Source: Arthonia radiata
Taxonomy: Eukaryota; Ascomycota; Arthoniomycetes; Arthoniales; Arthoniaceae
NCBI GenBank assembly: GCA_002989075.1
Contig: PSQN01000014.1
Location: 1,352,005 to 1,416,004 of the forward strand
Length of the DNA: 64,000 bases
Direction: 5' to 3'
A model generated the notes under the pieces. The model saw only the letters and a program-made list of their open reading frames with translations, was not told the DNA's origin and searched no databases. The translations under genes and the position numbers were made by a program. The stretch's first letter is position 1, and the number at the start of each line of letters is the position of its first letter. This document shows positions 51,489-61,808 of this stretch, one piece after another.

Positions 51489-53553
51489 GTCCTATATAAC
51501 GACTGCGGAGGGCAGGTGACTCAGGTTGAATTTTGGGTTCGCGTCTCATGGTCCCGCGGCTTTACATATGATCCATGTTTGGAGAACTAGATTGAGAGGT
51601 TTGAAGCGCCAGGAATACACAATGCGCGAATAATCTCAGCAGATGCATATGATGTCCGAGTCTCGAGGTGATGGTGGTGCTAGGTGACACTGCCTCTTTG
51701 GGTAATCTACTAGTCATATTAGTCTAGACCGCGAGTCACGCCATCGTATGTATTCAGTATTCGTGTATTTCATTGCCCACTTCGCTATTCATATTCTCTA
51801 TTAAATCGACAGTACAAAATGGCGATGAATGCTCCACACGTGCTAACAACACGTAACTGCGCCGCTGATGTAGCCTATCACATTGTCGACAGACACCGTT
51901 CGACACAGGTTCAAGGCTCTCGTTTTCCGTTACACATCTTCAACCAACCTTGCTCGGGAAGCTTGCCCGCATCGAACTAAGGCTGATCAGCTGATTCAGT
52001 AATCTAGTTCGCATCCTGAAGGCTTGTTCGCAGAGACACCACCGTAACCGTCTTGCATGACATAGGTGAAGCTAGAATTCTGCATCGTAGGCTTGAAGTA
52101 TGTCCGTCGGTCCCTGCGGGAGGCAAGGAAGCGGGCAGGCATAATAAGCGAGAGTGTACCCTGAGGCAACCAGTAGCAGTAATGAGGCGGGCAACAAGCG
52201 ATTCTCCAAACATTGCAAAGCAATGCAATGCAAACCGCAAGATAATCACTTTGCAAGCAACAGTGTCTGGAGGCCCTCGAAGAGCTTTTGGGCGCAATAC
52301 TTCTTCGTTGGGAGAGTAAAGCGAGTCTACCATAGTCCGCTGTCCATGCTCCTGTCAGGAAATATTGGATATAGAGCAAGTGTGAAAGGAGTGAGTATAT
52401 ACTTTTGATATCCGCGAACGGTCCTGAGGCTTAGGGGAGGCCTACAATGCTCTGTTTTGGAAGTCCGTGACGGTGAGTGACGAGTCATGGGCAAATGCAA
52501 AGCCGCGCTTTACTCTTGAGACTCACTCACTTTTCGGTCCTCATCCGACGCTCGCATAGTTAGCTAAGGCGGCTGGTAGACTCCAGCCAGCAGCTTTTCG
52601 CTGTTACATCTAGCATTGTTGAACCTTCGTGTGCCACGTGAGTGCGCCACACGTGCTGGCGATGATGGACGCCACTCCAAGGGGTCTGGCTTTTCTACTT
52701 TCACTTCACGGACCTCATCGCCGACCAGACTGAACCACTGCCGTTTCGAAGCACCACGTGTGGCTCAGTTCGCCCCATTCGCCCAAGAAGTTTCAGATTC
52801 GAGGATGCTTTGAGCCGCTTTGAGCGTGCGGCCGAGTTATTCTCGGAAGCAAATGTCCGTGCCGCGTCACTTGCACGCCTGGCATTCACTGCACCGTGTT
52901 TGATCGTCATCCTCACGCCGCATGTTCGCATCAGTTGACACTCATGCCGCTTTGCTGAAGGTCATCAGATTCACAGCAATTGACTCGAGCAACGTCGAAC
53001 ACGACACAGTTTCAACGGCTGTGGCCATACGCGCCCGCTAAGCGCCCAACTCGCATGCATGGGTCTGCCTCACCGGACCTCACAAGAAACGGGATCCAGT
53101 CATCTCTTCTCAGACTGAGTCAACCCGCCTGAGACACAAGACGGCCACGCCATTAGACGCGGGATTCACCACGCTAGGTGGCCAGTATGGTTCGCAAGGT
53201 GGTCCTGCCTGCGCGGATGGGGCCAATTTTCAGCATCTGGCTGTGCCTCATCCGTGCCTCCAGTCCTCTTCCCTTCAAGTAAACAACCCCTCCGGCGGAT
53301 CAGGCAAACGCCTTTTAAAGAGCTTCGAGCTTCCCCGCTTGTTACCTGACGCGTCTGCATAACTGACACTTTCCTTGTTGCGCTGTTAGACTAACGACTT
53401 TCCTTGCATGTTACATGAGTCCGCCGGGCGGCTAATATCGACCTCTCACCAGTGCTGCCTACGGTACTTTCTGCCTTTTTTCCTTTCAGTCCTTTCCAGT
53501 CACTGTACTTCAATACATATATTTGCCTTGGGTAACATCGTGATACCTCACAC
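51489..53553. other. Intergenic, no gene recognised
   Basis: 2.07 kb. CACGTG palindromes at about 52636 and 52756 could be bHLH sites. A 127-codon minus frame (52379-51996) has no recognisable content. A large part is presumably promoter for the Mdl1 gene on the left and the Ser/Pro-rich gene on the right. Confidence 0.4.
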
Positions 53554-54528
53554 ATGAGTCGGACAGCGGCTATGCCCACCATCTACACCTTCTTCGACAA
53601 CACTTCAGCAACCCCATCTCCAACGACCCCAGAGGCCTCACCCTCTCTTGACCGTTCTCGCTGGAGCGACTCAACAATGGCCACTCTCAAACACTCCCTC
53701 TCCGCCCGTCGAAGCCTGCCGAACCTCCGCATCTCAGTCGCCTCAACAGGCAGCTTCTCCTCAGAATCGACAGACTTCACAGACGACGATTTCGAAGACG
53801 ACGAGTACCCACCTTCTGTCCCGCCGAAATCACCCTCCCTCGCCTACTACCGCGGCTCCCGCGCCACAATGCTAGGTGAAGCCATGATGACCAGCCAACC
53901 CACACTATCCTCCGCCCGGGCCAGCCACATCACAACTACCTCAGGCCACTCACCCTCATACCCGTCCGGCATCTCCTACTATGCCTCGGATATTCCCACG
54001 TCCTTGTCACCGTCCCATCAGTATGACGCCGCACCCTGGACTGCTGACACGGACGCCGCCTCCCTCAACTCTGCCTTCCTCTCACCTGGCCTCACCGAAA
54101 CGTCACCAGCCCTTTCTTCGAACCGCTCCTTCCCACGCACGCCATCCCCGAACCTCCTCTACTCCCAGCACAAACGCGGCGGCGTTGTCATGCCCTCGCC
54201 TATCGTCACAAACACGCCCATCTCGCCATTCGGTGACGACCACCTCCATCCCGAACGGCCAAAGACGCGGCATCGGGCTACCAGCGCGCCAAGCCCGATG
54301 GAAGACCACGTCCACCGCATGCCGGATGACTACTTCAGCTTCTACCAGGAGCAGCAAATGCGGAAAGGGCGGCAGCACGTGCAGAGTCTGCCGAAGTCGC
54401 AGTGTTCGAATGGGAGTGGTGGCGGTGGTGGGAAAAAGTTGTGGGATGGGTTGAAGGGGCTGTTTAGGCGGAATAGCGATGAGATGGGGAGCCCGGAGCA
54501 GGTGGAGGTGAGGCATTGGGCGGACTGA
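53554..54528 (+). CDS. Disordered Ser/Pro-rich protein, hypothetical
   Basis: 324 aa, intronless; Met7 (MPTIYTFFDN) is an alternative start. About a quarter of the residues are Ser or Thr, with many SP/TP sites (PRTPSPNLLY, SAPSPMEDH, SPFGDD), an acidic patch TDDDFEDDEYPP near 75, and a C-terminal basic amphipathic helix KKLWDGLKGLFRRNSDE preceded by Gly5. No folded domain is recognised. It looks like a phospho-regulated cytosolic protein of the kind conserved in Dothideomycetes and Eurotiomycetes; function unknown. Codon use is GC-rich like its neighbours, so a real gene is likely. Confidence 0.75.
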   Translation: MSRTAAMPTIYTFFDNTSATPSPTTPEASPSLDRSRWSDSTMATLKHSLSARRSLPNLRISVASTGSFSSESTDFTDDDFEDDEYPPSVPPKSPSLAYYRGSRATMLGEAMMTSQPTLSSARASHITTTSGHSPSYPSGISYYASDIPTSLSPSHQYDAAPWTADTDAASLNSAFLSPGLTETSPALSSNRSFPRTPSPNLLYSQHKRGGVVMPSPIVTNTPISPFGDDHLHPERPKTRHRATSAPSPMEDHVHRMPDDYFSFYQEQQMRKGRQHVQSLPKSQCSNGSGGGGGKKLWDGLKGLFRRNSDEMGSPEQVEVRHWAD

Positions 54529-55734
54529 GATGATGTGCATCGGACGAAGTGGGGATATGGTGGTGGCTTGTCGGAGTTGCGGGGCACAAAATGGTGAACT
54601 GTGGTTACGAATCTCCTTGTCCATCAATACCCCAAAATGATGATAGTATACAGAATGAAGAACGTAATGCGAGACATTGCGATCGCGATACACTTTGACA
54701 TGTCCTAATCCCATTTGCGTGCTATCAAGCACCGTCGTTGCTGCCGTGCAACAACTGCTCGTTGTGTATTACTATTCGATTGAAAGTGCACGCTCACTCG
54801 ACCCAAGAGCCAAGTCAAGCAGGTCATCGCCGAGGTGAAGGAGTCAAATGGGGAACGGCCAGTAGACGGCTCCGTCTCAACGCCGCTTGCCACTCAACCA
54901 GCCGCTGCTCACGCCACTGGGGAAGAGCACCTTTTGACCGTGTGCTCGGTTCACGTATCTATTGAAGTTTTAGTAAGAGCAGAGATCGAAACCAGTCATG
55001 TCAGAGGTGACGAGGAGCATGAGGCTGAGATAACAATAGCGTACTTGATTTGAAGACGGATTCACGTGGGTGTAGACTAACAAACGTCCAGTGAAGGAGC
55101 AGAGGCTCTTTCGAGACTGCTCAGGTACGTGCAACTCACAGGAAATGAATGGACGAGGTACGGAGTATTTTGGCTTCTGCTCAGGTGCTCGCAGCTGTTG
55201 ACTAAGCTTGCGAGCGCGCTATAGGCGTCCCACGGCAGAGCGGTATTGGTCGAAAAAGCAACGTTACAAGCGACTGCATTTGATGAGAACTCTTGGGTGG
55301 GTTTGTGGGCCCTTTGAGCCCACGATCAGAGCTTTGTGGTTGGTTCGTCCTTGTTGTGTAGATTCGTGCTGATAGATCTTTCTCACTTGTGCTGCCTGAT
55401 GGCTGTCAATCGTGTCGTATGTTATCTTTCGGTTGTGCCGCTTGACGTCTTTCGGTGACACTACTTAATGAGTTTCGGTTGTGCTGCTTGAAGACTTTCG
55501 GTTACCTCGCCTGATGTGTCTCATCTGTGGTACTTAATGTATTTCCGTCGTGCGACCATCACCCCTTTTCAATCGGCATTCTCATCTCTGCCAATGCAGG
55601 GCAGCCATGGCGACGTATTAGGCCTCAACTGCCATCGCTGTTGAAGTCGTCATCTGCCGCTACAAAATGAAAGCTCTCAGTCTGCAAAGTGTACGTGAGG
55701 GTTCTATGTTCCGCCCTCTGCGTGTCGAATATTC
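54529..55734. other. Intergenic with minisatellite
   Basis: No gene recognised. Contains the 23-bp repeat array described separately. Confidence 0.45.
55427..55560. repeat. 23-bp degenerate minisatellite, about 5-6 units
   Basis: Units begin TTTCGGTTGTGCCGCTTGACGTC-like at 55427, 55450, 55473, 55496, 55519 and 55542 with an exact 23-bp period; weaker copies may extend left to about 55379. Units share TTTCGGT and CTTAATG/CTTGA cores. Confidence 0.8.
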
Positions 55735-56757
55735 TCACGCGCGTTCCTGAGTGGGAATTTTGTTGGATATCCACGCTCTGGTGTTCCTCTGCGCCTCAAA
55801 GTAAAGGCGATACGTCTCTAGCCCGACTTCAGGTACGTAGCCTTCCTGTAGCTTCCTTAGAAACGTTGCTTCTGACATCTCAGTCGACGGATCATAGCAG
55901 CGGGGAAAATTGGGACAGGTGAAATGGTTCCTGATGACTTTAGTCAACGTAAGAAAGTGTAGGTCATCACAACATTCGACGATCTTCGCATGCGACTGTA
56001 TGACGGCCGGACATCCAATACAGCAGCGTTCAGTATCCAGCCGGAGGAATACCCAAGGGTCAAGCAAGAATGACACCGCCAACAATGCCAGTTGATGTTC
56101 GAGCGGGTATGGGTCGTCAAAGTCAGGCGCAAAATTGAAGTTGATGACGGGCATTATTGGCTTCTTCCCCCACTTGCCAGGCAACAAAACCGGAAGCTCG
56201 CCTTCCCATCCTGGAAACTCGGAATTACCAGCCAGTAAGCACGCTCGAAGGGAAAGGTGAAGCCCGTCGCATATCAATATAGGGTATGCTTTTGGGTCAC
56301 TGATGTTCCAAAGTTGATGCGCAATTTTCCTCAAGTGACTCTGCGCGAGCCAGAAGACTTTGCAGTCAAAGAGTTGGCCCGGCAACAGGAATGGGACGGA
56401 CCTGAGAACGTAATTCTCCATCTCTGCGTCGCACAAACAATGCCGCAGGGAGTGTGAATCGAGGGCCCTCGGACTTTCCAGTTTGAGTTGCAGAATGCGA
56501 TTGAAGGTCGAGCAACGGGGTCGTGAAGTGACGATGTCATAAGCCTTGCGACATGTCAAGCTGAATGCAAGACGGTCCGCTGCGCGCAGTCGATCGTCGG
56601 TGGAGAGGATGATGTGCAACACTTCTACTGGTAGCATTGTCAATATGTTCTGGGCCGTCATTGTCGTCGAGCCGTCGCACGTAACGTCAAATGTACTATC
56701 CAGCTCTGATACGGTCGTCCTTGAGTCTCCATGTTGGTCGCCTATTGACTGAAGCAT
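55735..56757 (-). CDS. F-box-like protein
   Basis: 340 aa, intronless. An F-box-like motif lies at residues ~38-75 (MLPVEVLHIILSTDDRLRAA followed by LAFSLTCRKAYDIV), the Skp1-binding helix pair. The remainder (Cys- and Trp-containing, e.g. RCCIGCPAVIQSHAKIVECC, HFTCPNFPRCY) has no recognised substrate domain. By family it would be a substrate adaptor of an SCF ubiquitin ligase; such genes are numerous and fast-evolving in fungi. The start could be Met1 or Met33 (MTAQNILTML), the latter directly before the F-box. Confidence 0.75.
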   Translation of the reverse strand: MLQSIGDQHGDSRTTVSELDSTFDVTCDGSTTMTAQNILTMLPVEVLHIILSTDDRLRAADRLAFSLTCRKAYDIVTSRPRCSTFNRILQLKLESPRALDSHSLRHCLCDAEMENYVLRSVPFLLPGQLFDCKVFWLAQSHLRKIAHQLWNISDPKAYPILICDGLHLSLRACLLAGNSEFPGWEGELPVLLPGKWGKKPIMPVINFNFAPDFDDPYPLEHQLALLAVSFLLDPWVFLRLDTERCCIGCPAVIQSHAKIVECCDDLHFLTLTKVIRNHFTCPNFPRCYDPSTEMSEATFLRKLQEGYVPEVGLETYRLYFEAQRNTRAWISNKIPTQERA

Positions 56758-58616
56758 AATTGATCTGTTTCAATCGTGTGCAGAGATCTTGGTCCTATGC
56801 GCTGAATCTTATTGAAATCTAAGGGATCAAGGGAATGTGGTTGGATTCAGCATCATCTTGCAGACGTTAGAAATTATGCATGTTGGTGTGTGCTCTGGCA
56901 TTCGATTACAGACATTCGATCATAGTGTCACAATGACGTGAATGACAAGAGTACCATGTCGGCACATCCCAAGGGCTTGGCAAGCGGTGCCAAACTTGGA
57001 CGATTGGATCGTCGCAAAATCATATGTTTGAAATGTACTTACTATGCTTGAAGTCTCTCGCCTCCATCAGATGCTGCAGAACTTCGAGCGAGTTAGCAAC
57101 ATCAAGCTCCGCTTGGGTAAAGTTTTCGTTATCAGAGCCTGATAGATGGCGAGCATTCGCAAGCGACAAGGAATGCTAAGCATGCGAGTGAAAGTGAGCG
57201 ACTCATCTATGATGATCGCGCAGACGCGCGAGATGCTCTTTACAGCTCGATAGGCTATGCTGTAAGGCGCGCTCCATATCGTTGAAGGATTTGAAACTTC
57301 AGCACACCTCGGCTAACCTCGTGTCTATCATACACTTTTCAAACCACAAGCGCATGAACAGCGGCTGGTTCCTATTAGGCGACCAGTGAACTTCAATCTT
57401 TTTGTGGCTGGTGACAATCCCTCACCGGATCATTCTCCTTGCTGAGCCTAGACTTTGAGCAGTTCTCGATACTCCCATGATAGGCAGGACACTTATGAAT
57501 TTCCAAACACCAACGCAAGCATTGTGCCATTCCTGACGGCACCTTGTGCTGTCTCGTTTCCGTAGTCCGCGGTGTCTCGGCGTTTTACTGAGGAGCCGGT
57601 GGAGAGGAGCAGCCCCGGTCTGCATCAGAGTGGGACGCACGGCTCTGCAAGCTGCATCAGACAGAGGCCGGTCATCTGCATAGGCGAGATGTAGCCGATG
57701 TAGAGTAGCAGGGCCTCGTCCAAGAAAACCAGATGATGTGCCTGGATTCGGAGCATAGCATGGTGACTGTCATCGTGATTATGAGGCGAATGGCTCGACG
57801 TTTCACCTTGACGAGGGCGAGGTACATAGGAGCAGTAAGAAGGAGGATTGATGGATTCCATACGGAGATCCGCGCCAAGAAGGCACATAAAGTATGTTCG
57901 TTGCACCTCAGACTGCTCATGGCTGGGCTTTCTATTGCTATTATAATTGACACCAATCGATATGCCAAGCCCAATCTTGCATTCAATCACTCAATGTTAT
58001 GCAACTTGAACTTCCTCACATCTGCGCTTTTAAGACTCCAACGAAAGCGGGCGAGACCTGCCTTTCTTCAACGGTAAGAAGTTGACCATAGAGAGGCGGC
58101 GTCGCTGAAATGCAAGTGCGGAAGGGTCGGCTTGGTGCCGCCCCCGCGTAGCGAGACATTACATTGCCTTTTCACGGCTTACAGATACCGATGCACTGTG
58201 CTTACTAGCCGAACGTAAGTAAGAAGAGGGTCGCACAAGGAGAAGTACCCCACATCACTATCTCCATGTTCCAAGAGATTCCTTCTTTTTCATGTCTCCG
58301 TCCAATGTCATCGAATAGTAAGCCAGGCGGTCGCCTAGCCCCGTCCTTAGGATGAAGATGCTCCTTCCATCCCTTTCAAAGCTGTCGCAAAGAGATCTGA
58401 AACACCAATGTTCCATGGTCATTCATCTGAATACTGTCAGGCTGTCTATCAGCCTGGAAATATATAAGACCCTCAAGGAGGACCCTACAAAAGCACAGTC
58501 ACACAAGCTTCTACACCCTTGCCACTCCCAGTCGAACCGCCTTTACGACTCGCCCGGGCACAATTGGCCCAAGCAAATCCACCTTATCCACCAAAACATC
58601 ACTGTCGCACACCACA
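56758..58616. other. Intergenic, no gene recognised
   Basis: 1.86 kb of unremarkable sequence. Overlapping frames on both strands around 57625-58077 have no recognisable content. The right end is the promoter of the small secreted protein gene. Confidence 0.4.
58461..58468 (+). promoter_or_regulatory. TATA box for the small secreted protein gene
   Basis: Consensus TATATAAG, 149 bp before the ATG at 58617. Followed by a pyrimidine/CA-rich leader typical of fungal 5' UTRs. Confidence 0.6.
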
Positions 58617-59123
58617 ATGCGTTTCTTCACAAGCGCGACTTTCATCATGGCTTTCGGTGCCATTGCCGTCTCCGCGATGCCCAACCCTGTCTCTGACGCA
58701 GACGCTGCTGTTCCCGCCGACGGAGATGCCTCGGCCACTGAGCTCGCTTTTATCAATGACAAATACGGTATGTCTCTGAAGCCTCCAGTACGCGCCCTTC
58801 ACCCGCCGCTTCCGTTCCATCTCATACCCCACCTGCCCCTTCAAAAGGAAATACAAGCTGGCTCAGCCCTCCTCCAACACTCATCACCACGAAGATTGCT
58901 AACACCTCCAGGCGTCACCCCGGCCGACGCCGATCCTAACGCCCACACACTCACAAAGCGCACTTGCGGCAAGCCGTGCGAGAGCTCCAAGGACTGCACA
59001 GGCGACAGCTGCAAGGATTGCGTTGGCAAGAAGAAGAAGTGCATCACATTGGACGGACTCGTCACGATCGGGGAGACCGTGCCTATCTGTTACATGCTCG
59101 GGCAATGCCAGCGCGGGCTGTAA
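58617..59123 (+). CDS. Small secreted cysteine-rich protein, effector-like
   Basis: Two exons (58617-58767, 58912-59123) around a 144-bp intron (GTATGT...branch-like GCTAAC...CCAG) give 120 aa. The signal peptide MRFFTSATFIMAFGAIAVSA precedes an acidic pro-segment and a Kex2-type LTKR site. The mature ~55-residue domain TCGKPCESSKDC... SCKDCVGKKKKC... PICYMLGQC has eight cysteines, enough for four disulphides. No family recognised. Lys-rich, small and processed like many fungal effector or antimicrobial peptides, but no such activity is shown. It has a strong TATA box, suggesting regulated expression. Neighbours do not hint at a role. Confidence 0.8.
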   Translation: MRFFTSATFIMAFGAIAVSAMPNPVSDADAAVPADGDASATELAFINDKYGMSLKPPVRALHPPLPFHLIPHLPLQKEIQAGSALLQHSSPRRLLTPPGVTPADADPNAHTLTKRTCGKPCESSKDCTGDSCKDCVGKKKKCITLDGLVTIGETVPICYMLGQCQRGL

Positions 59124-59245
59124 AAGGGGGCTCGTTGGACCCGGGATGGGAAGGCGGAGGACAATGAGGTCTTCATTCTGTCTTTACAATACTGTGCTAT
59201 AAGGCAATTGTATTTGGAAATGGCGTTCTGTCGTCCCGAGAGTCA

Positions 59246-60773
59246 TTAAAATTGAATCAAGACTTTGCCGACCTTTCTATCACTGAACTCACGGTAGGCC
59301 TGTGGTGCTTCGTCAATGCTCACGATTCTGTCAACCACCTGAGACGGCTTTGCACGCCCCCTCTCGATCAGACCAAGAAGCGTTGATTGTAACGGTTGGG
59401 ACTCGACTCCGCCAACGGCTATGGTGATGCCTTTGAAGAACCTAGCAAAGTCAGTTGAGGCTGGCGATGTGAATGAGAGACTGATATTAACCATTCGCCA
59501 ATGTCAATGTTGATACGACCTCGTTCCGGTGAAGCTCGAGGCTCCCCTGAAGATGGATTACTGCCTCAGTACACGCCCGTAACGTAGATGCCGCCGCCGG
59601 ACCCCACGACATTCAGAGCTTGGGCAAAGACATAGTCCTCTTGCGGCTGGTTGGCCAGTCAGTAACGTCTTGTGCGTCTCGGTACAGACAGCGTACCTCA
59701 AGCTTGCTATTCGCGCATTCGAACCCAACACAGTCGAGGGCCCGCCTGACCCCATTTGATTCGCGCTCTAGGATTTGTTCTGCAGGATCCCCTTCTTCAA
59801 AATTAACGGGGATCGCGCCAAGTCGCCGAGCTTTCAACAAGCGATCAGGAACATAGTCAACAGTGTAGACTCTAGTTGCTCCACTAATGACCGCCGAGTG
59901 CACTGCAAGCAGCCTGAACATGGAACGTTAGCACGTTGCAAAGAGCGTGCAGATGACTTGGTTGGTGCCCAAGAAAGTGACTTTCTCGGCAACGCCATCC
60001 GCTTGTTTTCGAGACGAGCCTACCTCCATAAGTAGAGACACAGCACGGAAACTGTAGACTTGCCCTACTGGTCCAGCCCCAAAGATCACAATGGTATTGC
60101 CAGCTTAAAATCCAGAGCCAGTGACAGAACCTCAAGCCGTACAGAAGTTGTCCGATAGCATGACAAAGTTGGAGTCGTTATTCGTGGACGGCAACTTGAG
60201 CGTGTTCAGGTCAGCGTTGGGCAATCGAGCGTACTCTGCTTGGAATCCGCCGTCATCTGGGGCGATTTGGCCGTGGAATGCAAGCCTACCGACTCCGAAG
60301 AGTTCGCTCGACGGTTGGGTCAAGAAATCAACACGTAGGTGCATCAGCATTGGATATGTTAAGCGCTTACGCTGCTCTGATATTCGCTCGAGACCATGTT
60401 TATCTCAGCAGCGCCACCCAATAGGTCGCTGACAGCAGTATCTTCAATGCTGATACATTGAGGTTGCTCACTCACCCGGAAGCAAAACGTAATCGCCCAC
60501 CTCGAACTTGATCACGTTTGAACCCTTCGCAACGACGGTACCTACGCCTTCATGACCCAGCATGAACGGGGCATCGACGCCGCCGGAAACTCCATGATAG
60601 ATGTGAATGTCACTACCACATATCGCTGCCGTTGAAACGTTGACGATAATGTCGTCTACTTCTTGGACAGTAGGGCGAGGAACCTCTTTGACTGATACAC
60701 TGTAAGGCTGACCTTCCCAAATAACAGCTTTCATCGTATTGATTGCACCGTTGCTTGCTTGAGTCGAACACAT
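59246..60773 (-). pseudogene. Zinc-type alcohol dehydrogenase (MDR family), inactivated
   Basis: The exon from 60773 (MCSTQASNGAINTMKAVIW...) has GroES-like motifs AAICGSDIHIYHG and MLGHEGVGTVVAKG, ending at LLPG|GTGAGT. Later exons give GGFQAEYARLPNADLNTLKLP, the Rossmann motif VIFGAGPVG|LLAVHSA and, in the last exon, FFKGITIAVGG...KVGKVLIQF. Three in-frame stops remain after splicing: TGA at 60134 (Trp expected), TAA at 60107 (Gln expected) and TGA at 59568. All fit C/T or G/A transitions. The intron at 60063-59914 has a GC donor (GCAAGT). The catalytic Cys and His-Glu are intact and no structural zinc cluster is seen. Similar to formaldehyde-dehydrogenase-like MDR enzymes. Confidence 0.75.
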
Positions 60774-61808
60774 CGTTCTAGGACGTAGTTGATAAGAGAT
60801 TCTAACAGGTAACAGTAGCGGTTGCTTGTGGTAGAGCATCTCAAGCAGGCGGCGCAGGCGATTCTTATATACTGAGCAAAGCAACTAGCCTAGAATATAT
60901 TGCTTTGCGCGGACTCTGTGACCTATTGAGATATGTCAAGCTGAAGGCTGCGAGAGCGGTTGTGTTAGAACCGAATGCCTGTTCCGGCCTTCAGCTCGGC
61001 CAGCCCCTAATTTGTGCTCGCGTGACTGTTGGATTCCCTGCGAGCGCCCATACTCATTGTTTGGAATGCTCACTATGTCAAGACCTCAGATACGAAAGCA
61101 GGAACCAGTATAGATAGCTTCCTCAATGACACATTTTACCCTGGTGTGACCGGAGTAGGCATTGAAAACGAACACTCGGTGTCGGACTCTGAATTCCACT
61201 GTCCATCTTGGAGAGATCATCGTCGGTCGACGTCGAATGGGCCCCTGATGAGTCCAACGACCTAGCACGGCCGTCATTTTCGGAAGAATCCTTCTTCCGA
61301 GAAAGGTCCACGCTAGCCGGTTTGTAAGTTAGCGCGAGGCTATTTCCCGATCCGAATCGAGCAGTCGCGCCTCAAAATAACAGCACCTCGCACTTTGCCA
61401 TCATCTCCGCGACAAATTCTCAAACATGTCGCACGTCCGCTCTTCCCAGACAGTATACGCCAAGCGTGCGTGGTCGGACACTGGGGCTACGTACGATCCC
61501 CAACTTTCCACGTTGGATGCAGAGGACCAGCCCTATCCGCGCACCTGTGCCGTCCTCAAAAGGACAACTTGTGCGTCTCGGGCGTCATCACGATCAGAGC
61601 GCAACCGCCATCTGTCTTTTCGGTCGTCTTTGGATTCTGGGGCAATAAAGCGCAAATGACTCCTGCTGTGTGGTTTCAGTAAGCATCTTATGTCTTGAAG
61701 TCAATCGTTTTTGAAGCCGCAAGTACCTTTCATTATTAAGCATTCCTCTCGCCGACGTTATTGCAGGAGTGTGAGTCGTGATTGCATCCTCTTTTCGTCG
61801 TAGTCACT
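60774..61808. other. Intergenic, divergent promoters; possible small ORF
   Basis: Between the ADH pseudogene and the DHCR24-like gene. A 77-codon plus-strand frame at 61426-61659 (MSHVRSSQTVYAK...) has a good ATG context but no recognisable content and is not called as a gene. Confidence 0.4.
60864..60871 (-). promoter_or_regulatory. TATA box of the ADH pseudogene
   Basis: Minus-strand TATATAAG about 91 bp before the ATG at 60773; the promoter looks intact although the gene is broken. Confidence 0.5.

Noticed and set aside
57625-58077. Opposed 114-121 codon frames
   Set aside because: Mutually overlapping on both strands with no recognisable motif; length is within chance for this composition.
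61426-61659. 77-codon frame (MSHVRSS...) as a small gene or first exon of the DHCR24-like gene
   Set aside because: No homology visible, and the DHCR24-like frame already starts at a position typical of the family.
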